The notes under the pieces were generated by a model that was given only the letters and a program-made list of their open reading frames with translations, ran no database searches and was not told the DNA's origin. This document shows, piece by piece, positions 9,209 through 18,702 of a stretch of DNA of 64,000 nt. Position numbers and translations under genes: made by a program. How positions within the stretch are numbered: the first letter of the stretch is position 1; each line of letters begins with the position of its first letter. This DNA comes from Sulfomarinibacter sp963741385 (lineage in GTDB: Bacteria; Acidobacteriota; Thermoanaerobaculia; Thermoanaerobaculales; Sulfomarinibacteraceae), in assembly GCA_963741385.1 (NCBI GenBank), contig CAVUHO010000010.1, forward strand, positions 1,364,001 through 1,428,000, written 5' to 3'.

Positions 9209-10015
9209 GTGAAACGAAGAATGACGGTAGTGCTGTTGATGGTCATGGTGGCGGTCGGCGCCGCTGGAGCGGCCGATCTGCCGGAGCCCGATCAGATCAT
9301 AGATCGGATGATCGCAGCCGTCGGCGGCGACAGCTTTGCGGATCTCGAGGTGATCAAGCTCGAGGTGAGTGAAGAGAAGATCCACAACGACGGCGCCACC
9401 AGCAACAACCAATTTACGGCCTATGTCGATGCGTCGGCCCTCAACAACCAGCGGTTGGAGTTGGCCGGAGATGTGGTGATCGGACGCAACGGCGCCGACA
9501 GCTGGGCGACCTCGAAGGGTGTGTTTGACGAGCGTCCGCAGACCCCGCTGATGGCCAGGGGGACCCTCAGTCAAAGCCTCTTCACCCTCCTCTTGCCCTA
9601 CAGCCTGCGCATGGATGGCGTATGGGTGAAAGAGGTCACCGAAACCACGTGGGACGGCAAGGACGCGTGGGCGCTGCTGATCCCTTTCGCAAAGGGCTTC
9701 TTTGTGTCACCGGTCCTGACCACCACCTGGCGGGTGGTCGTCGACAAGAGTGACTCCATGATCCTCGGTGTCGATTTCATTCCGCCACCCGACCTCCAGG
9801 ATGTGCAACCCATGGGAATTCGTTACCGCATCCTGAAGTATGACGAAATCGAGGGCGCGAAAATCCCCTCGCGGATTCTCGCGGTGGGGATCAACGTGCA
9901 GGGCCAAGAGAGTGGCGCCACACGGGTCACCAAGGTTGCGACGACCGTCTACGGCCCCTGGGAAGCGGGTCTGTTCGTGAGTCCGGCTCGCCTCGAAGCC
10001 CTCGAGGCCGATTGA
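9209..10015 (+). CDS. Exported LolA-like/unknown lipocalin-type protein (268 aa)
   Basis: GTG at 9209 is chosen over ATG 9221 because AAGGAG at 9198-9203 gives correct spacing. The N-terminus has basic residues, a hydrophobic stretch and a cleavage site near AGAAD, indicating export. The body (DQIIDRMIAAVGG near the mature start, then alternating strands) resembles periplasmic LolA/outer-membrane lipoprotein-sorting-like folds often seen as single genes in Acidobacteriota-type genomes; that family call is by overall look, not by a diagnostic motif. It is isolated between a terminator and a convergent gene. Possible role: binding or moving a lipid in the periplasm, unproven. Confidence 0.7.
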   Translation: MKRRMTVVLLMVMVAVGAAGAADLPEPDQIIDRMIAAVGGDSFADLEVIKLEVSEEKIHNDGATSNNQFTAYVDASALNNQRLELAGDVVIGRNGADSWATSKGVFDERPQTPLMARGTLSQSLFTLLLPYSLRMDGVWVKEVTETTWDGKDAWALLIPFAKGFFVSPVLTTTWRVVVDKSDSMILGVDFIPPPDLQDVQPMGIRYRILKYDEIEGAKIPSRILAVGINVQGQESGATRVTKVATTVYGPWEAGLFVSPARLEALEAD

Positions 10016-10056
10016 CCTGCTGATCTCACCGGGTCAGCCCGCGATTCCGAACCGGA

Positions 10057-11487
10057 TTACGAGGCGCCCCGGGCCGACAGCACGGCCGGGATGGTCTTGA
10101 GCAGGATCTTGAGGTCGAGCCACAGCGACCAGCGGTCGATGTAGGCGAGGTCGAGGGCGATCCAGCGGTTGAAGTCGTCGAGGCCGGCGCGTCCCGAGAC
10201 CTGCCACAGACCGGTGAGGCCGGGTTTCATGGACAGGCGGCGACGTTGCCAGCGCTCATATTGTTCGACCTCTTCAGGCAAAGGCGGCCGTGGGCCCACC
10301 AATGACATGTTGCCCTTGAGGACGTTTGCGAGCTGCGGCAGCTCGTCCAGTGAAAATCGACGAAGAAGGCGACCCACCGGGGTAACGCGGGGATCGTGGT
10401 GGGCCTTGAAGGCGGGCCCCTCGACCTCGTTGAGGTGGGCCACCTCGTCGAGCCGGCGATCGGCGCCCTCATACATCGTTCGGAACTTGTGGAGGGTGAA
10501 GCGCCGCCCGTTGAGCCCGCAGCGCTCCTGTGAGTAGAGCACCGGTCCGGGGGAGGAGAGCTTGACGGCGACGGCGATGAGCGGGACGAGCGGAGCCGTC
10601 AGGACCATCCCGAGGGCCGATGCCGTGATGTCCTGGACCCGTTTGAGAAACATCGGGAACGGCGCCCCCGGAGTGTTGGTGAAGGTCAAGAGGGGGATGC
10701 CCTCGAGCTCCTCGAGCACCACCCGCGCCTTCATGTGAGGGAAGTAGAGGGCGACGCGGGCGCGGATGCCGAGCTCCGAGCACAGGAGGAAGCTGTCCTC
10801 GAACTCGTCGAGCTGGCGGCGCGACAGCACGAAGATGACCTCGTCCACGACCTCCTGTTGGAGGATCCGCGGCAGGTCGTCGGCGCGGCCGAGGACGGGC
10901 AGCCCTCCGAACTCCTCGTCGTGCTCCCCATTGGGAGCCACGAACCCGATCAGCTGGAGGCCCCAGTGGGGGTGGTCGGCGATGATCCGGGCCACCTCCT
11001 CGGCGCGCGGGTTGATGCCGACAATGAGCAGGCTGCGGTAGTTGTAGCCGCGCTGGCGGACGCGCCGGGCCGCCAACCGCAGCACCAGCTTTTCGAGCAG
11101 CAGAAACACGAGATCGAGCGATGCGAAGAGGATCAGAAACGGCCGCGACACGAAGTCCAACCGCAACAGCCACCCGGCCGCCGCCAGGGTCAGGGTGCCG
11201 GCGCCGACCACCCTCACCACCTGCCACACCTCCGACGCCAGGGCCACGGTGCGGCGGGAGGTGTAAGCCTCGCGGGTGACCAGCAGCAGGGTCCAGATGG
11301 CGAGCACCAGCGGCAGCAGCCCGAGGTAGCGGGACAGCGGGTAGAGCTCAGTCGGGAAGAGACCTGGCGCGAGGCGCGGCGCGACGTGGGAACGCAGCCA
11401 CCAGGCGAGGAGGAACGCCAGGGCCGTGAGGACCAGATCCAAGGTCCACACCCAGTAGGCGACGATCCGGGCCCGTTCCTTCAGCAC
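10057..11487 (-). CDS. Polyprenyl-phosphate hexose-1-phosphate transferase (exopolysaccharide initiation)
   Basis: Transfers a sugar-1-phosphate to undecaprenyl phosphate to start repeat-unit assembly at the inner membrane. The start is GTG 11487, 5-6 nt after GGAGG inside the end of the upstream gene (7-base overlap). Order: 4-5 N-terminal membrane segments, a Rossmann-like middle (LLIVGIN), a further hydrophobic segment, then the bacterial sugar transferase domain with the family signatures LHKFRTM, DELPQLANVLKGNMSLVGPRP and KPGLTGLWQVSGR. Length 476 is normal for WcaJ/WbaP-type enzymes. It is the last gene of a three-gene coupled minus-strand operon. The transferred sugar is not predictable. 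A second enzyme of this family lies at 24242. Confidence 0.93.
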   Translation of the reverse strand: MLKERARIVAYWVWTLDLVLTALAFLLAWWLRSHVAPRLAPGLFPTELYPLSRYLGLLPLVLAIWTLLLVTREAYTSRRTVALASEVWQVVRVVGAGTLTLAAAGWLLRLDFVSRPFLILFASLDLVFLLLEKLVLRLAARRVRQRGYNYRSLLIVGINPRAEEVARIIADHPHWGLQLIGFVAPNGEHDEEFGGLPVLGRADDLPRILQQEVVDEVIFVLSRRQLDEFEDSFLLCSELGIRARVALYFPHMKARVVLEELEGIPLLTFTNTPGAPFPMFLKRVQDITASALGMVLTAPLVPLIAVAVKLSSPGPVLYSQERCGLNGRRFTLHKFRTMYEGADRRLDEVAHLNEVEGPAFKAHHDPRVTPVGRLLRRFSLDELPQLANVLKGNMSLVGPRPPLPEEVEQYERWQRRRLSMKPGLTGLWQVSGRAGLDDFNRWIALDLAYIDRWSLWLDLKILLKTIPAVLSARGAS

Positions 11488-12572
11488 AGCCCCTCCAGGA
11501 GTTTTTCGTAGGCATCGGCGACGTCGGACCACTGGTAGCTGCCGGCGACCCGCGCTCGCGACCGTTGGCCCATCGCCTCGAGCTCGTTCTCATCGTCGAG
11601 CACACGCCCGAGAACCCGGTCGAGCGACGAGTCGCCCTCGAAGCGGAAGGGCACGCCGGCGTCGCCGGCGACCTCCCGGTTTTCCGGCGTGTCATAGTAC
11701 ACGACGGGCCGGCCGGCGCCCATCGCCTCGACCAGCGCCGGATGCGTACCGCCGACTTCGGTCGCGTGGACGTAGACCCGGCAGTTGAACAACAGCTGCC
11801 GGTAGCCGTCGCCGTACACCGGACCCGGAAGGATGACCCGGTCGTCCGCCAGTTCCCTCACTCGACGGGTCAGACCCGCGGCGTAGGGCGCTCCGCCGAC
11901 CATGGCGAGCCGCCGCTGACCTCCCACCAGGCTGAAGGCCGCGACCACCCGGTCGGGGTTGTTCTCGGGCTCGAACCGCGACACGTACAACAGGTACTGG
12001 CCTCTTTGCAGCCCCAGCTTTTCGAGCACGTCGGTGCCGGTGGGCGGTTCCAGGTCGCCGCCGTAGGGGATCATCTGCGAGGTCGCACCATAGGCGCGCC
12101 GGTAGTAGCGGCGGATCACCTCGGCATCGGTCACCAGGACATCGGGCAGCCGCGCGGAGAGCCGCTCGCAGACGCGGTAATAGGTGCGGCCGGCCACGCC
12201 CCACTTGCGGCGCTTGCGTTCGAGACCGTCGACGTTGAGCGCCACCGGGACGCCGCCCATCTGCAGGATGCGGACAAAGGGAGCATTGGCGGCGTTGCAC
12301 ACCAGGGCGACGTCGTAGCCGCGGCGCGACGCGTGCAACGCCGCCACGAAGGTGTTGGAGACGGTCTCCAGGTGCTTGCTGCGCAAAGACGGAAGAACCA
12401 CCAGATCCATACCCCTGTAGGTGCTCAGGCCGGGATCGATAAAGCCCCGCCGCCCGTAGACGGTGACGTGGTGGCCGCGGGCGGCCAACCGCCACCCCAG
12501 CTCCTCGGCAAAGGTCTCGAACCCGCCGTAGTTGGCGGGGACCCCGCGGGTGCCGATGATCGCCACGTTCAC
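11481..12572 (-). CDS. Family 4 glycosyltransferase with DUF1972-type N-terminus (363 aa)
   Basis: GTG 12572 overlaps the stop of the previous gene by GTGA, and GAGGAGGTGGAGG lies just upstream. The N-terminus IIGTRGVPANYGGFETFAEEL is the hallmark of the DUF1972/rhamnosyltransferase-like GT4 subgroup (two-domain GT-B fold). The C-terminal donor site shows GGTHPALVEAMGAGRPVV, i.e. the retaining E-x7-E pattern in modified form. It likely adds one sugar to the lipid-linked repeat unit made by its operon partner. Acceptor and donor are unknown. Confidence 0.9.
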   Translation of the reverse strand: MNVAIIGTRGVPANYGGFETFAEELGWRLAARGHHVTVYGRRGFIDPGLSTYRGMDLVVLPSLRSKHLETVSNTFVAALHASRRGYDVALVCNAANAPFVRILQMGGVPVALNVDGLERKRRKWGVAGRTYYRVCERLSARLPDVLVTDAEVIRRYYRRAYGATSQMIPYGGDLEPPTGTDVLEKLGLQRGQYLLYVSRFEPENNPDRVVAAFSLVGGQRRLAMVGGAPYAAGLTRRVRELADDRVILPGPVYGDGYRQLLFNCRVYVHATEVGGTHPALVEAMGAGRPVVYYDTPENREVAGDAGVPFRFEGDSSLDRVLGRVLDDENELEAMGQRSRARVAGSYQWSDVADAYEKLLEGLC

Positions 12573-13630
12573 GGGACCTCCACCTCCTCGACCCACCCCT
12601 GCTTACGAAACCAACGCGCCATCCGTCGCCCCGACACCGTGCGCCGGCCGAGGACCCATCGCCGTTTTCGCAGGGCATCGCCGCGCAGCCGCCACGCATC
12701 GACGAGCCCTGGCAGCGATTGCCGTTCCACGGTCAGACAGGCGCCCACCACCAGGAGGTCCCGCCCCAGCCACCACGGAAGGCACCGCAGGTGCCACCCC
12801 GCATCGGCGCAGTGGGCGCGGAGCAGGAACCGGTTGCGCACCGAATACCGGTTGATGTCGCGGTGGCCGTGCCGTCCCTCTTCGGGTCGAAAGCCGCGGC
12901 GGTGGGAGGCGGTTGCCTCGGGCACGTAGAGGCACCGCCACCCGCGGAGCTGGAGCCGCCACGCGAGCTCGGCGTCCTCGCGGTAGGCGAAGAAGGTCTC
13001 GGCGAAGAACTCGCTCTCCGGATAGGCCACGTCGTCGAGGGCCCGCCGCCGGTAGAGAGCGGCCGCACCGGTCCCTCCGAAGACCCACGCCGTGCGGCCG
13101 CAGGCCCCCGAGTCCGTCGTTCCGGCGCCGCGGTCGAAGTGCCGGCCCGAACGGGTCACCATCATCCCGGCGGCGTCGAGCACCTGCGTCGGTGCGAGAT
13201 CGGGTCCGTCGGCGCGCACCAGCCGGGGCGTGAGGACGGCGACTCGGGACGGGTCGGAACAGCCCGCCAGCCCGGCGAAGAGGCGCCTGACCATGTCAGG
13301 GCGGGGAGCACAGTCAGGGTTGAGGAGCAGAACCCAGGGTGTGCCGGCGGATCTGATCCCGCGGTTGGCGGCGGCGGCGAACCCGGTGTTGCGGTCCTCG
13401 CGGACAACCTCGACAGGCGGCCCCGCGGCGTGGGCGGCGGCGACCTCGGCCGAGGCGTCGTCCGAGGCGTTGTCGATCACCACCACCCCTGCAGGCGCGG
13501 GGTCGAGGTTGGCGACCGCCTGCAAACACGCCGGTAGGGTGTCGGCGTGGTTGTAGGTGACGATGACGAGAGTGAAAGGCTCGATGCCGGCCACGACGTC
13601 ATCTTGGCACAGCGGGGCGAAGCCATCCAC
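12569..13630 (-). CDS. Family 2 glycosyltransferase, WbbL-like (about 353 aa)
   Basis: GT-A signatures are clear: LVIVTYNHADTL, VVIDNASDDAS, NTGFAAAANRGI, LLLNPD and the catalytic-base region REDAELAWRLQLRGWR. This is the rhamnosyltransferase-like GT2 type common in O-antigen and exopolysaccharide loci. The start is uncertain: GTG 13630 sits 6 nt after TATACC, fitting the leaderless pattern seen elsewhere in the window, while GTG 13594 lies just before the conserved fold. First gene of the coupled minus-strand operon (GT2, GT4, sugar transferase), divergent from the GT-C-like gene whose start is only 47 bases away. Confidence 0.88.
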   Translation of the reverse strand: MDGFAPLCQDDVVAGIEPFTLVIVTYNHADTLPACLQAVANLDPAPAGVVVIDNASDDASAEVAAAHAAGPPVEVVREDRNTGFAAAANRGIRSAGTPWVLLLNPDCAPRPDMVRRLFAGLAGCSDPSRVAVLTPRLVRADGPDLAPTQVLDAAGMMVTRSGRHFDRGAGTTDSGACGRTAWVFGGTGAAALYRRRALDDVAYPESEFFAETFFAYREDAELAWRLQLRGWRCLYVPEATASHRRGFRPEEGRHGHRDINRYSVRNRFLLRAHCADAGWHLRCLPWWLGRDLLVVGACLTVERQSLPGLVDAWRLRGDALRKRRWVLGRRTVSGRRMARWFRKQGWVEEVEVP

Positions 13631-13677
13631 CTCATCGGTATACTTCTGGGGATGTCGATGATCCAGACTGGGATGGG

Positions 13678-16600
13678 ATGAGGGGCCCGGTTCGCGGGAC
13701 GGCGGTCGCCTCGCCGGCGGCATTCGCGGTGTTGGCGGCGGTGTTGACCGCGGTCGGCGCCATCGGCTGGGCCGAAGCCGCGACGGCCACGGCAGCCGTC
13801 ATTCTCGCGTTTGTGCCCTCGGGGTGGTGGTCGGGCACCGGGCGCGGCCGGTTCCTCGCCGAAGCCCTGCTGATCCCGGCGGCCTTTGCCCTGACCATGG
13901 TCGGCGGGGAGGGCATGCGGCGAATGCTGGTGCCGCCCCTCGTGCTGCTGGCCGCGTGGGCGGCCGCGGCCGCGGCGTGGGACCGCACGCCGGCTTCTCG
14001 CCGGCCCCTGCTCGCGGCCTGTTTTGGTCTGTCGGCGCGCGCCGCCGTCGGGCTCGGGCTGGTCGGTTTCGGCCTCCCGGAGATCGTCTTTGCGATCTTC
14101 CTCTCGGCCGCGGCGCCGTGGGCGGCCGCCCGCCGCTGGGGGCAGCGCGCGGCCGAGGTCGCGGCCCTGCTGGCGGCGGCCATCCCCTGGCAGCGCTGGC
14201 CGGTCGCCGCCGCTGCGGTGGTGGTGGTGGCGATCCTGTGGGGGGCCCGCGGTCGGCGGCGGGATCTCGATCGCCGCCTCCTGGGGTGGCTGCCGGGTGT
14301 CGGCGCTGCGGCGCTGGCGGCGGCGACCCTGGCGCCGTGGCCGGGTTGTCCGATGGGGCAGATCCTGCCGTTCAGCGACTGGCCGGTGCGCGCCGCCTTG
14401 GTGGCGATCCTGATTGTCACGACCCGCCTGCGACCGGGGATAGCCGGCGCAGTGTGGTTTGCCGCGGTCCTGGCTTTGGGTCCGGCGCTCGCACCGACGC
14501 CCGAGCACCGGGCCTTTGCCCTCACTTCCGAGCTCGGGATATTTTCGGCGCCCGTGAGTACCGGCGAGCCATACGTCATCGAACTCGATGCCCGGGGCAC
14601 GGGCGAGATCGCCCCGCAGACGCCGCTGGTCGTCGTGACCTTCTCAGGCACCACCCACACGCTGGCCAAAGACCCCGCCTCCATGACCGTGTGGCGCCCT
14701 CAGGGCGGTGTCGGTGACGCCGCCGAGTGGAGGACAACCGCGCGGCATATGCTCGACGTGCCGGCCGGCGAGAGACCTGTGCTCGAACGCCACCCGGACC
14801 TCGACCCGTCGGTGGTGGTGCGCATCGAGAGCCTCGGTCCGGCGCGACCGACACCGCCCCGGTTGATGGCTCTGGCGGGTTGGCTGTTGGCTGCAGCTGT
14901 GGTCGTGGCAGCTCTCCAATTGTTCTCTGCCACCTGGCGGGGATCGCCGGCGGTCGTGCCCTGGATGGTGCTGGCGCTCGGCGCCCTGGCGGCGCGGGCG
15001 CCCGTGGAACCACTCCACCTGTTGAGTGAGCGCCTCGCCCCCGATCTGGCGCTCGCTGCCGTCGTTGCGGCGTGGCTGCCCGCGGCCGCCGTGTGGCTCG
15101 ATCGAAAACGGGTCTTTGCTGCGGTGGCCGCTCTCCTGGTGCCGCTGGCGTTGGCCACGCCGCAGTTGACTCCGCCCATGTACGGCGACGAGCCCTTCCA
15201 CCTCATGCTGATGGGGTCGCTGGCCGAGGACCACGACTTCGATGTCTGCGACGACCTCGACGTCGAGCAGCACCCGCAGAATGCGCTCTACGCCCCCGGG
15301 TGGCCGCTCTTCCACTCGCCGGGGCTCGGTCTGCTGTTGCTGCCGGGCTATCTGGCGGCGGGGCGCACCGGTTCCCTGGTGCTGCTGGCACTGATGGGCG
15401 GAGTCGTCGCATTGTTGGTGGCGCGCCGGGCGCGAGAGCTCGGCGTTGGCGAGACGAAGGTGCGGATGCTGGTGCTGGCGATGGCCGCCACCTACCCCCT
15501 GGCCACCTTTGCCACCCAGATCTGGCCCGAACTGCCGGGGGCGCTGGCGGTGGCGGCACTGCTGGTGCTGTCGGCGCGCCCGCGGGGCGGCCGCCTCAGT
15601 GCCGCGGTGGTCGCGGTCGCTGCGGCGGTGGTGAAGACCCGTCTCGCCCTCCTGACCTTTCCCGTCCTCGCGGTGATCTGGCTGCGCCGCAACCGTGTGC
15701 TGGGTGCGGCGCTGGTGGCGGGAGCTGCGGCGGCCGTCGCGGCCGTCGGCTGGCTGGTCATGGGCCACCCCTTCGGCCCCTACCGCCGGCTCCACCACCT
15801 GCTGCCGACGGACCCGGCGCTCGCCGTGCGGGCGGCTATGGGGTTGGTGTTCGACGCCGCTGCGGGGCTCGCATTCACCGCACCGCTGTGGGTGGCCTTT
15901 GCGGCCGGAGCAGTGGTGCTGTGGCGCCGAGGCGGCACCGGAGAACGGGCGCTCCTGGCCGGTTGCGGTCTCACCGTGGCGGCCCTCCTGAGTTCGCCGG
16001 AGTGGTACGGGGGCGGTGCGCCGCCCGCGCGCTATCTGGTGGCGATGTTGCCGGCCTTCGTTCTTGCCGGCGGGATGGTGCTGCAGCAGCCGTCGCGGTG
16101 GCGCCGGTTGCTCCTGATCCTGGCGCCGCCGTCGGTGGTGGCGTGGTGGGTGCTGATCACGCGCCCTCACCTGTCCGTCAACCCGGGCGACGGCGGCTAC
16201 TGGCTGGCCGATGCGCTGTCGCGCCGCTTCGCCGCCGACGCCGGGGATTTCTTCCCGTCCTTTCTGGTCCCCGGGACCGCCACGGTGGCGGTGCCGCTGG
16301 CGATGGCCGCGGTGGTGGGGCTGGCCGTGTGGTCGGCCGTCCGCAGCCCGCGGGTCGGGGCGGTGTTGCGGCGGTCGTGGATCGCCGTGTGGTTGGTGGC
16401 TTCGGCGGGGTTGGTGGCGGCCCTGGCGACGGTGCCGGATGGAGTGGTGGAACTCGAGGCGCCGCAGGTTCGCCGGTCGGGCGGTAGCCCGGTGCCCCCG
16501 GAAGGAACGGTATCGCGCTTCACGCACCGCCGCGGCTGGCGTCTCGATGACGGCGACCGGGTGGCGGTGCCGCTGCGGCTGCGGGAAGACTCCGAGGTCG

Positions 16601-16854
16601 TCCTCGAGGGCTGGCTGTTGGGGACCGCGCGGCGGCATTCCGACTTCGTCGTGCAGTGGGACGACGAACCGGCGATCGTCCTGCAGTGGCGGGGTGACGA
16701 CCCACCCGAACGGGTGGTGCTGCCGGCGCCCCCGGGCGCCGGGCGACACCGCCTGGAAATCGCCTTCTTCAGCCCTCCCGAAGGGGCGGTCGTGCTCGAC
16801 CGGGTGACGATCGGGCCCGGCGCCGGCCGGCCGGAAACCGGGCGTGACCCATGA
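13678..16854 (+). CDS. Double-length GT-C-like polytopic membrane protein (1058 aa)
   Basis: A very hydrophobic protein with roughly twenty predicted membrane segments. Near residue 501 the motif YGDEPFHLMLMGS, just after a membrane segment, resembles the first-loop acidic motif of GT-C glycosyltransferases (PMT/ArnT/GT39-83 type), which take sugars from polyprenyl-phosphate donors. That motif normally sits near the N-terminus; here a 500-residue module of about ten helices plus a periplasmic-looking loop (FALTSELGIFSAP) precedes it, as if two proteins were fused. The last 120 residues look like a soluble beta-sandwich (SEVVLEGWLLG, FVVQWDDEPAIVLQW), a possible carbohydrate-binding domain. 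The stop overlaps the next start by ATGA. No clear promoter or SD was seen before ATG 13678. Confidence 0.78.
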   Translation: MRGPVRGTAVASPAAFAVLAAVLTAVGAIGWAEAATATAAVILAFVPSGWWSGTGRGRFLAEALLIPAAFALTMVGGEGMRRMLVPPLVLLAAWAAAAAAWDRTPASRRPLLAACFGLSARAAVGLGLVGFGLPEIVFAIFLSAAAPWAAARRWGQRAAEVAALLAAAIPWQRWPVAAAAVVVVAILWGARGRRRDLDRRLLGWLPGVGAAALAAATLAPWPGCPMGQILPFSDWPVRAALVAILIVTTRLRPGIAGAVWFAAVLALGPALAPTPEHRAFALTSELGIFSAPVSTGEPYVIELDARGTGEIAPQTPLVVVTFSGTTHTLAKDPASMTVWRPQGGVGDAAEWRTTARHMLDVPAGERPVLERHPDLDPSVVVRIESLGPARPTPPRLMALAGWLLAAAVVVAALQLFSATWRGSPAVVPWMVLALGALAARAPVEPLHLLSERLAPDLALAAVVAAWLPAAAVWLDRKRVFAAVAALLVPLALATPQLTPPMYGDEPFHLMLMGSLAEDHDFDVCDDLDVEQHPQNALYAPGWPLFHSPGLGLLLLPGYLAAGRTGSLVLLALMGGVVALLVARRARELGVGETKVRMLVLAMAATYPLATFATQIWPELPGALAVAALLVLSARPRGGRLSAAVVAVAAAVVKTRLALLTFPVLAVIWLRRNRVLGAALVAGAAAAVAAVGWLVMGHPFGPYRRLHHLLPTDPALAVRAAMGLVFDAAAGLAFTAPLWVAFAAGAVVLWRRGGTGERALLAGCGLTVAALLSSPEWYGGGAPPARYLVAMLPAFVLAGGMVLQQPSRWRRLLLILAPPSVVAWWVLITRPHLSVNPGDGGYWLADALSRRFAADAGDFFPSFLVPGTATVAVPLAMAAVVGLAVWSAVRSPRVGAVLRRSWIAVWLVASAGLVAALATVPDGVVELEAPQVRRSGGSPVPPEGTVSRFTHRRGWRLDDGDRVAVPLRLREDSEVVLEGWLLGTARRHSDFVVQWDDEPAIVLQWRGDDPPERVVLPAPPGAGRHRLEIAFFSPPEGAVVLDRVTIGPGAGRPETGRDP

Positions 16855-18650
16855 CTTGGGCGGCGTGGTTCGTGCTCGCGGTGACCGCCCTGGTGGTCAT
16901 TGGTCTGGCGCGCAACCTCGCCGCGGACGCCCTTCTGTGGGGCGCCGTGATCGTCTGCGGGATGGCGGGGATCCTGTCGCTGCCGCAGATGTTCGTCGGT
17001 TTCACCAACACCGGGATGCTGACCGTCGCCGCGCTCTTCGTGGTGGCGGCCGGGGTCCGGGAGACCGGCGCCCTCGACATGGCCGGGCGGGCGTTTCTCG
17101 GCAAGGTGCGGACGCTGAGCGGGGTGATGGGCCGTCTCGGGCTGGCGGTGCCGTTGCTCTCCGCCTTCCTCAACAACACCCCGGTCGTGGCGATGTTCAT
17201 CCCGATCCTGTCGCGGTGGTGCGCCAAATACCGCTTTTCCCCGTCGCGGCTCCTCATCCCGCTGTCGTTCATGTCGATTCTCGGCGGCATGACCACCCTC
17301 ATCGGCACCAGCACCAACCTCGTGGTGCAGGGGATGATGGCCGAGGCTGTCGCTTCGAACCCGGAGCTCGGCGAGTCGCTGCGGCCCATGGGTCTGTTCG
17401 AGATCGGCGCGGTGGGGCTTCCGTGTGCCCTCCTCGGGGTCGGGTACCTGATGCTCTTCTCGCGGTTCCTCCTCCCCGAACGAATGGACATGTTGGAGAG
17501 GATCGGCGTCTCGCCGAGGGAGTACCTGGTGGAGATGGAGGTCACGCCGGACTGCCGGCTGGTCGGTCAACACGTGGAGGAGGCCGGTTTGCGGCACCTG
17601 CACGGGCTCTTTCTGGCCGAGATCATCCGCGACGGCGAACTCATCGCGCCGGTCCAACCGGACCACGTCATCGCAAGCGGCGATGTTCTCACCTTCACCG
17701 GCGTTGTCCGGACCATCGTCGAGCTCGAGCGTATCCCCGGTCTGATCCCGGTGGCTGACCCGGACTACGAACACCAGGTGTCCGAGAAACGGGAGAAGCT
17801 CCTGTCGGAGGCCGTGGTGTCGCCGACCTCGCCGCTGATCGGACAGAGCATCCGCGACTCCAACTTCCGCGCTCATTACAATGCGGCCGTGGTGGCGGTC
17901 CACCGCGGCGGCGCCCGGCTCGCACTTCGTCTGGGCGACATCGTCCTGCAGTCGGGCGACACCCTGCTGCTGCAGACCGGACCGCATTTCGACGAGGCTC
18001 ATCGCAATAACAGGGATTTCTTTCTGGTCAGCCGGGTCAGCGACTCCAAACCGCCGCGCCACGACCGCGCCGTCGTGTCGCTGGTGCTGCTCGGTGTCCT
18101 GGTGGCGCTGCTGACGACGCAGGTCATCCCGACGGTCCTCGCGGCCTTTCTGGTGGCGGGCGCGATGATCGTCGCCGGCTGCATCTCGGTCGCCGAGGCG
18201 CGCGCATCGCTCGAGCTGCAGACCCTGTTCGCCATTGCCGGCGCCATCGCCCTCGGGCAGGCCCTTCTGAGCTCGGGGGCGGTCCACGCCATCGCCCACA
18301 CGGCGGTGTCGACACTCGGCGCGTGGGGACCCTATGCGGTGCTCGCCGGGATGGCGGTCCTGACCATGTTGTTCACCGAAATGGTCACCAACACCGCAGC
18401 GGCGGCGCTGATGTTCCCGCTCGGCGTGGCGACGGCCCTCGACCTCGGTGTCGATCCGCGGCCGTTCGTGATGGTGGTGGCGCTGATCGCCTCGGCGAGC
18501 TTTCTCACCCCCATCGGCTACCAGACCAACCTCATGGTCTACGGCCCCGGCGGCTACCGCTTCGGCGATTTCGCCCGCGTCGGGCTGCCGCTCAGCCTGC
18601 TCCTGTTGGTGGTGGCGACCCTGCTGGCGCCGGTGGTCTGGCCGTTTTAG
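16851..18650 (+). CDS. SLC13/DASS-family permease with two TrkA-C domains (599 aa)
   Basis: Inner-membrane transporter for a divalent anion (sulfate, dicarboxylate or similar), probably ion-coupled. Membrane helices occupy about residues 1-205 and 404-599, each half carrying a repeat-type motif (SAFLNNTPVVAMFIPI and TEMVTNTAAAALMFPL; GTSTNLVVQG). Between them are two cytoplasmic RCK_C/TrkA_C domains at about 225-305 and 318-400, as in SLC13 proteins of the sulfate-permease-like subgroup. It is translationally coupled (ATGA) to the GT-C-like gene upstream, an unusual partner. In a glycan locus the transporter might supply sulfate for modification, but no sulfotransferase was seen here. Confidence 0.9.
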   Translation: MTWAAWFVLAVTALVVIGLARNLAADALLWGAVIVCGMAGILSLPQMFVGFTNTGMLTVAALFVVAAGVRETGALDMAGRAFLGKVRTLSGVMGRLGLAVPLLSAFLNNTPVVAMFIPILSRWCAKYRFSPSRLLIPLSFMSILGGMTTLIGTSTNLVVQGMMAEAVASNPELGESLRPMGLFEIGAVGLPCALLGVGYLMLFSRFLLPERMDMLERIGVSPREYLVEMEVTPDCRLVGQHVEEAGLRHLHGLFLAEIIRDGELIAPVQPDHVIASGDVLTFTGVVRTIVELERIPGLIPVADPDYEHQVSEKREKLLSEAVVSPTSPLIGQSIRDSNFRAHYNAAVVAVHRGGARLALRLGDIVLQSGDTLLLQTGPHFDEAHRNNRDFFLVSRVSDSKPPRHDRAVVSLVLLGVLVALLTTQVIPTVLAAFLVAGAMIVAGCISVAEARASLELQTLFAIAGAIALGQALLSSGAVHAIAHTAVSTLGAWGPYAVLAGMAVLTMLFTEMVTNTAAAALMFPLGVATALDLGVDPRPFVMVVALIASASFLTPIGYQTNLMVYGPGGYRFGDFARVGLPLSLLLLVVATLLAPVVWPF

Positions 18651-18654
18651 GCAC

Positions 18655-18680
18655 TTGAACGTTGCAATGTTTGAACGGGG
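18655..18680 (+). repeat. 8-bp tandem motif, copy 1
   Basis: Variants of ACGTTTGA in tandem (ACTTGA, ACGTTGCA, ATGTTTGA, ACGGGGA) directly after the SLC13 stop. A near-identical copy lies at 18871-18902 and a third, reversed, at 30521-30548. Confidence 0.7.
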
Positions 18681-18702
18681 AAGCGAGGTCATTCCATGCC
18701 CC

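Noticed and set aside
14644..16749. 701-residue minus-strand frame opposite the GT-C-like gene
   Set aside because: Composition is Arg/His/Gln/Pro repeats, no domain, no start signal; shadow frame.
16197..18692. 831-residue minus-strand frame opposite the SLC13 gene
   Set aside because: Charged low-complexity shadow; the opposite strand encodes a clear transporter.
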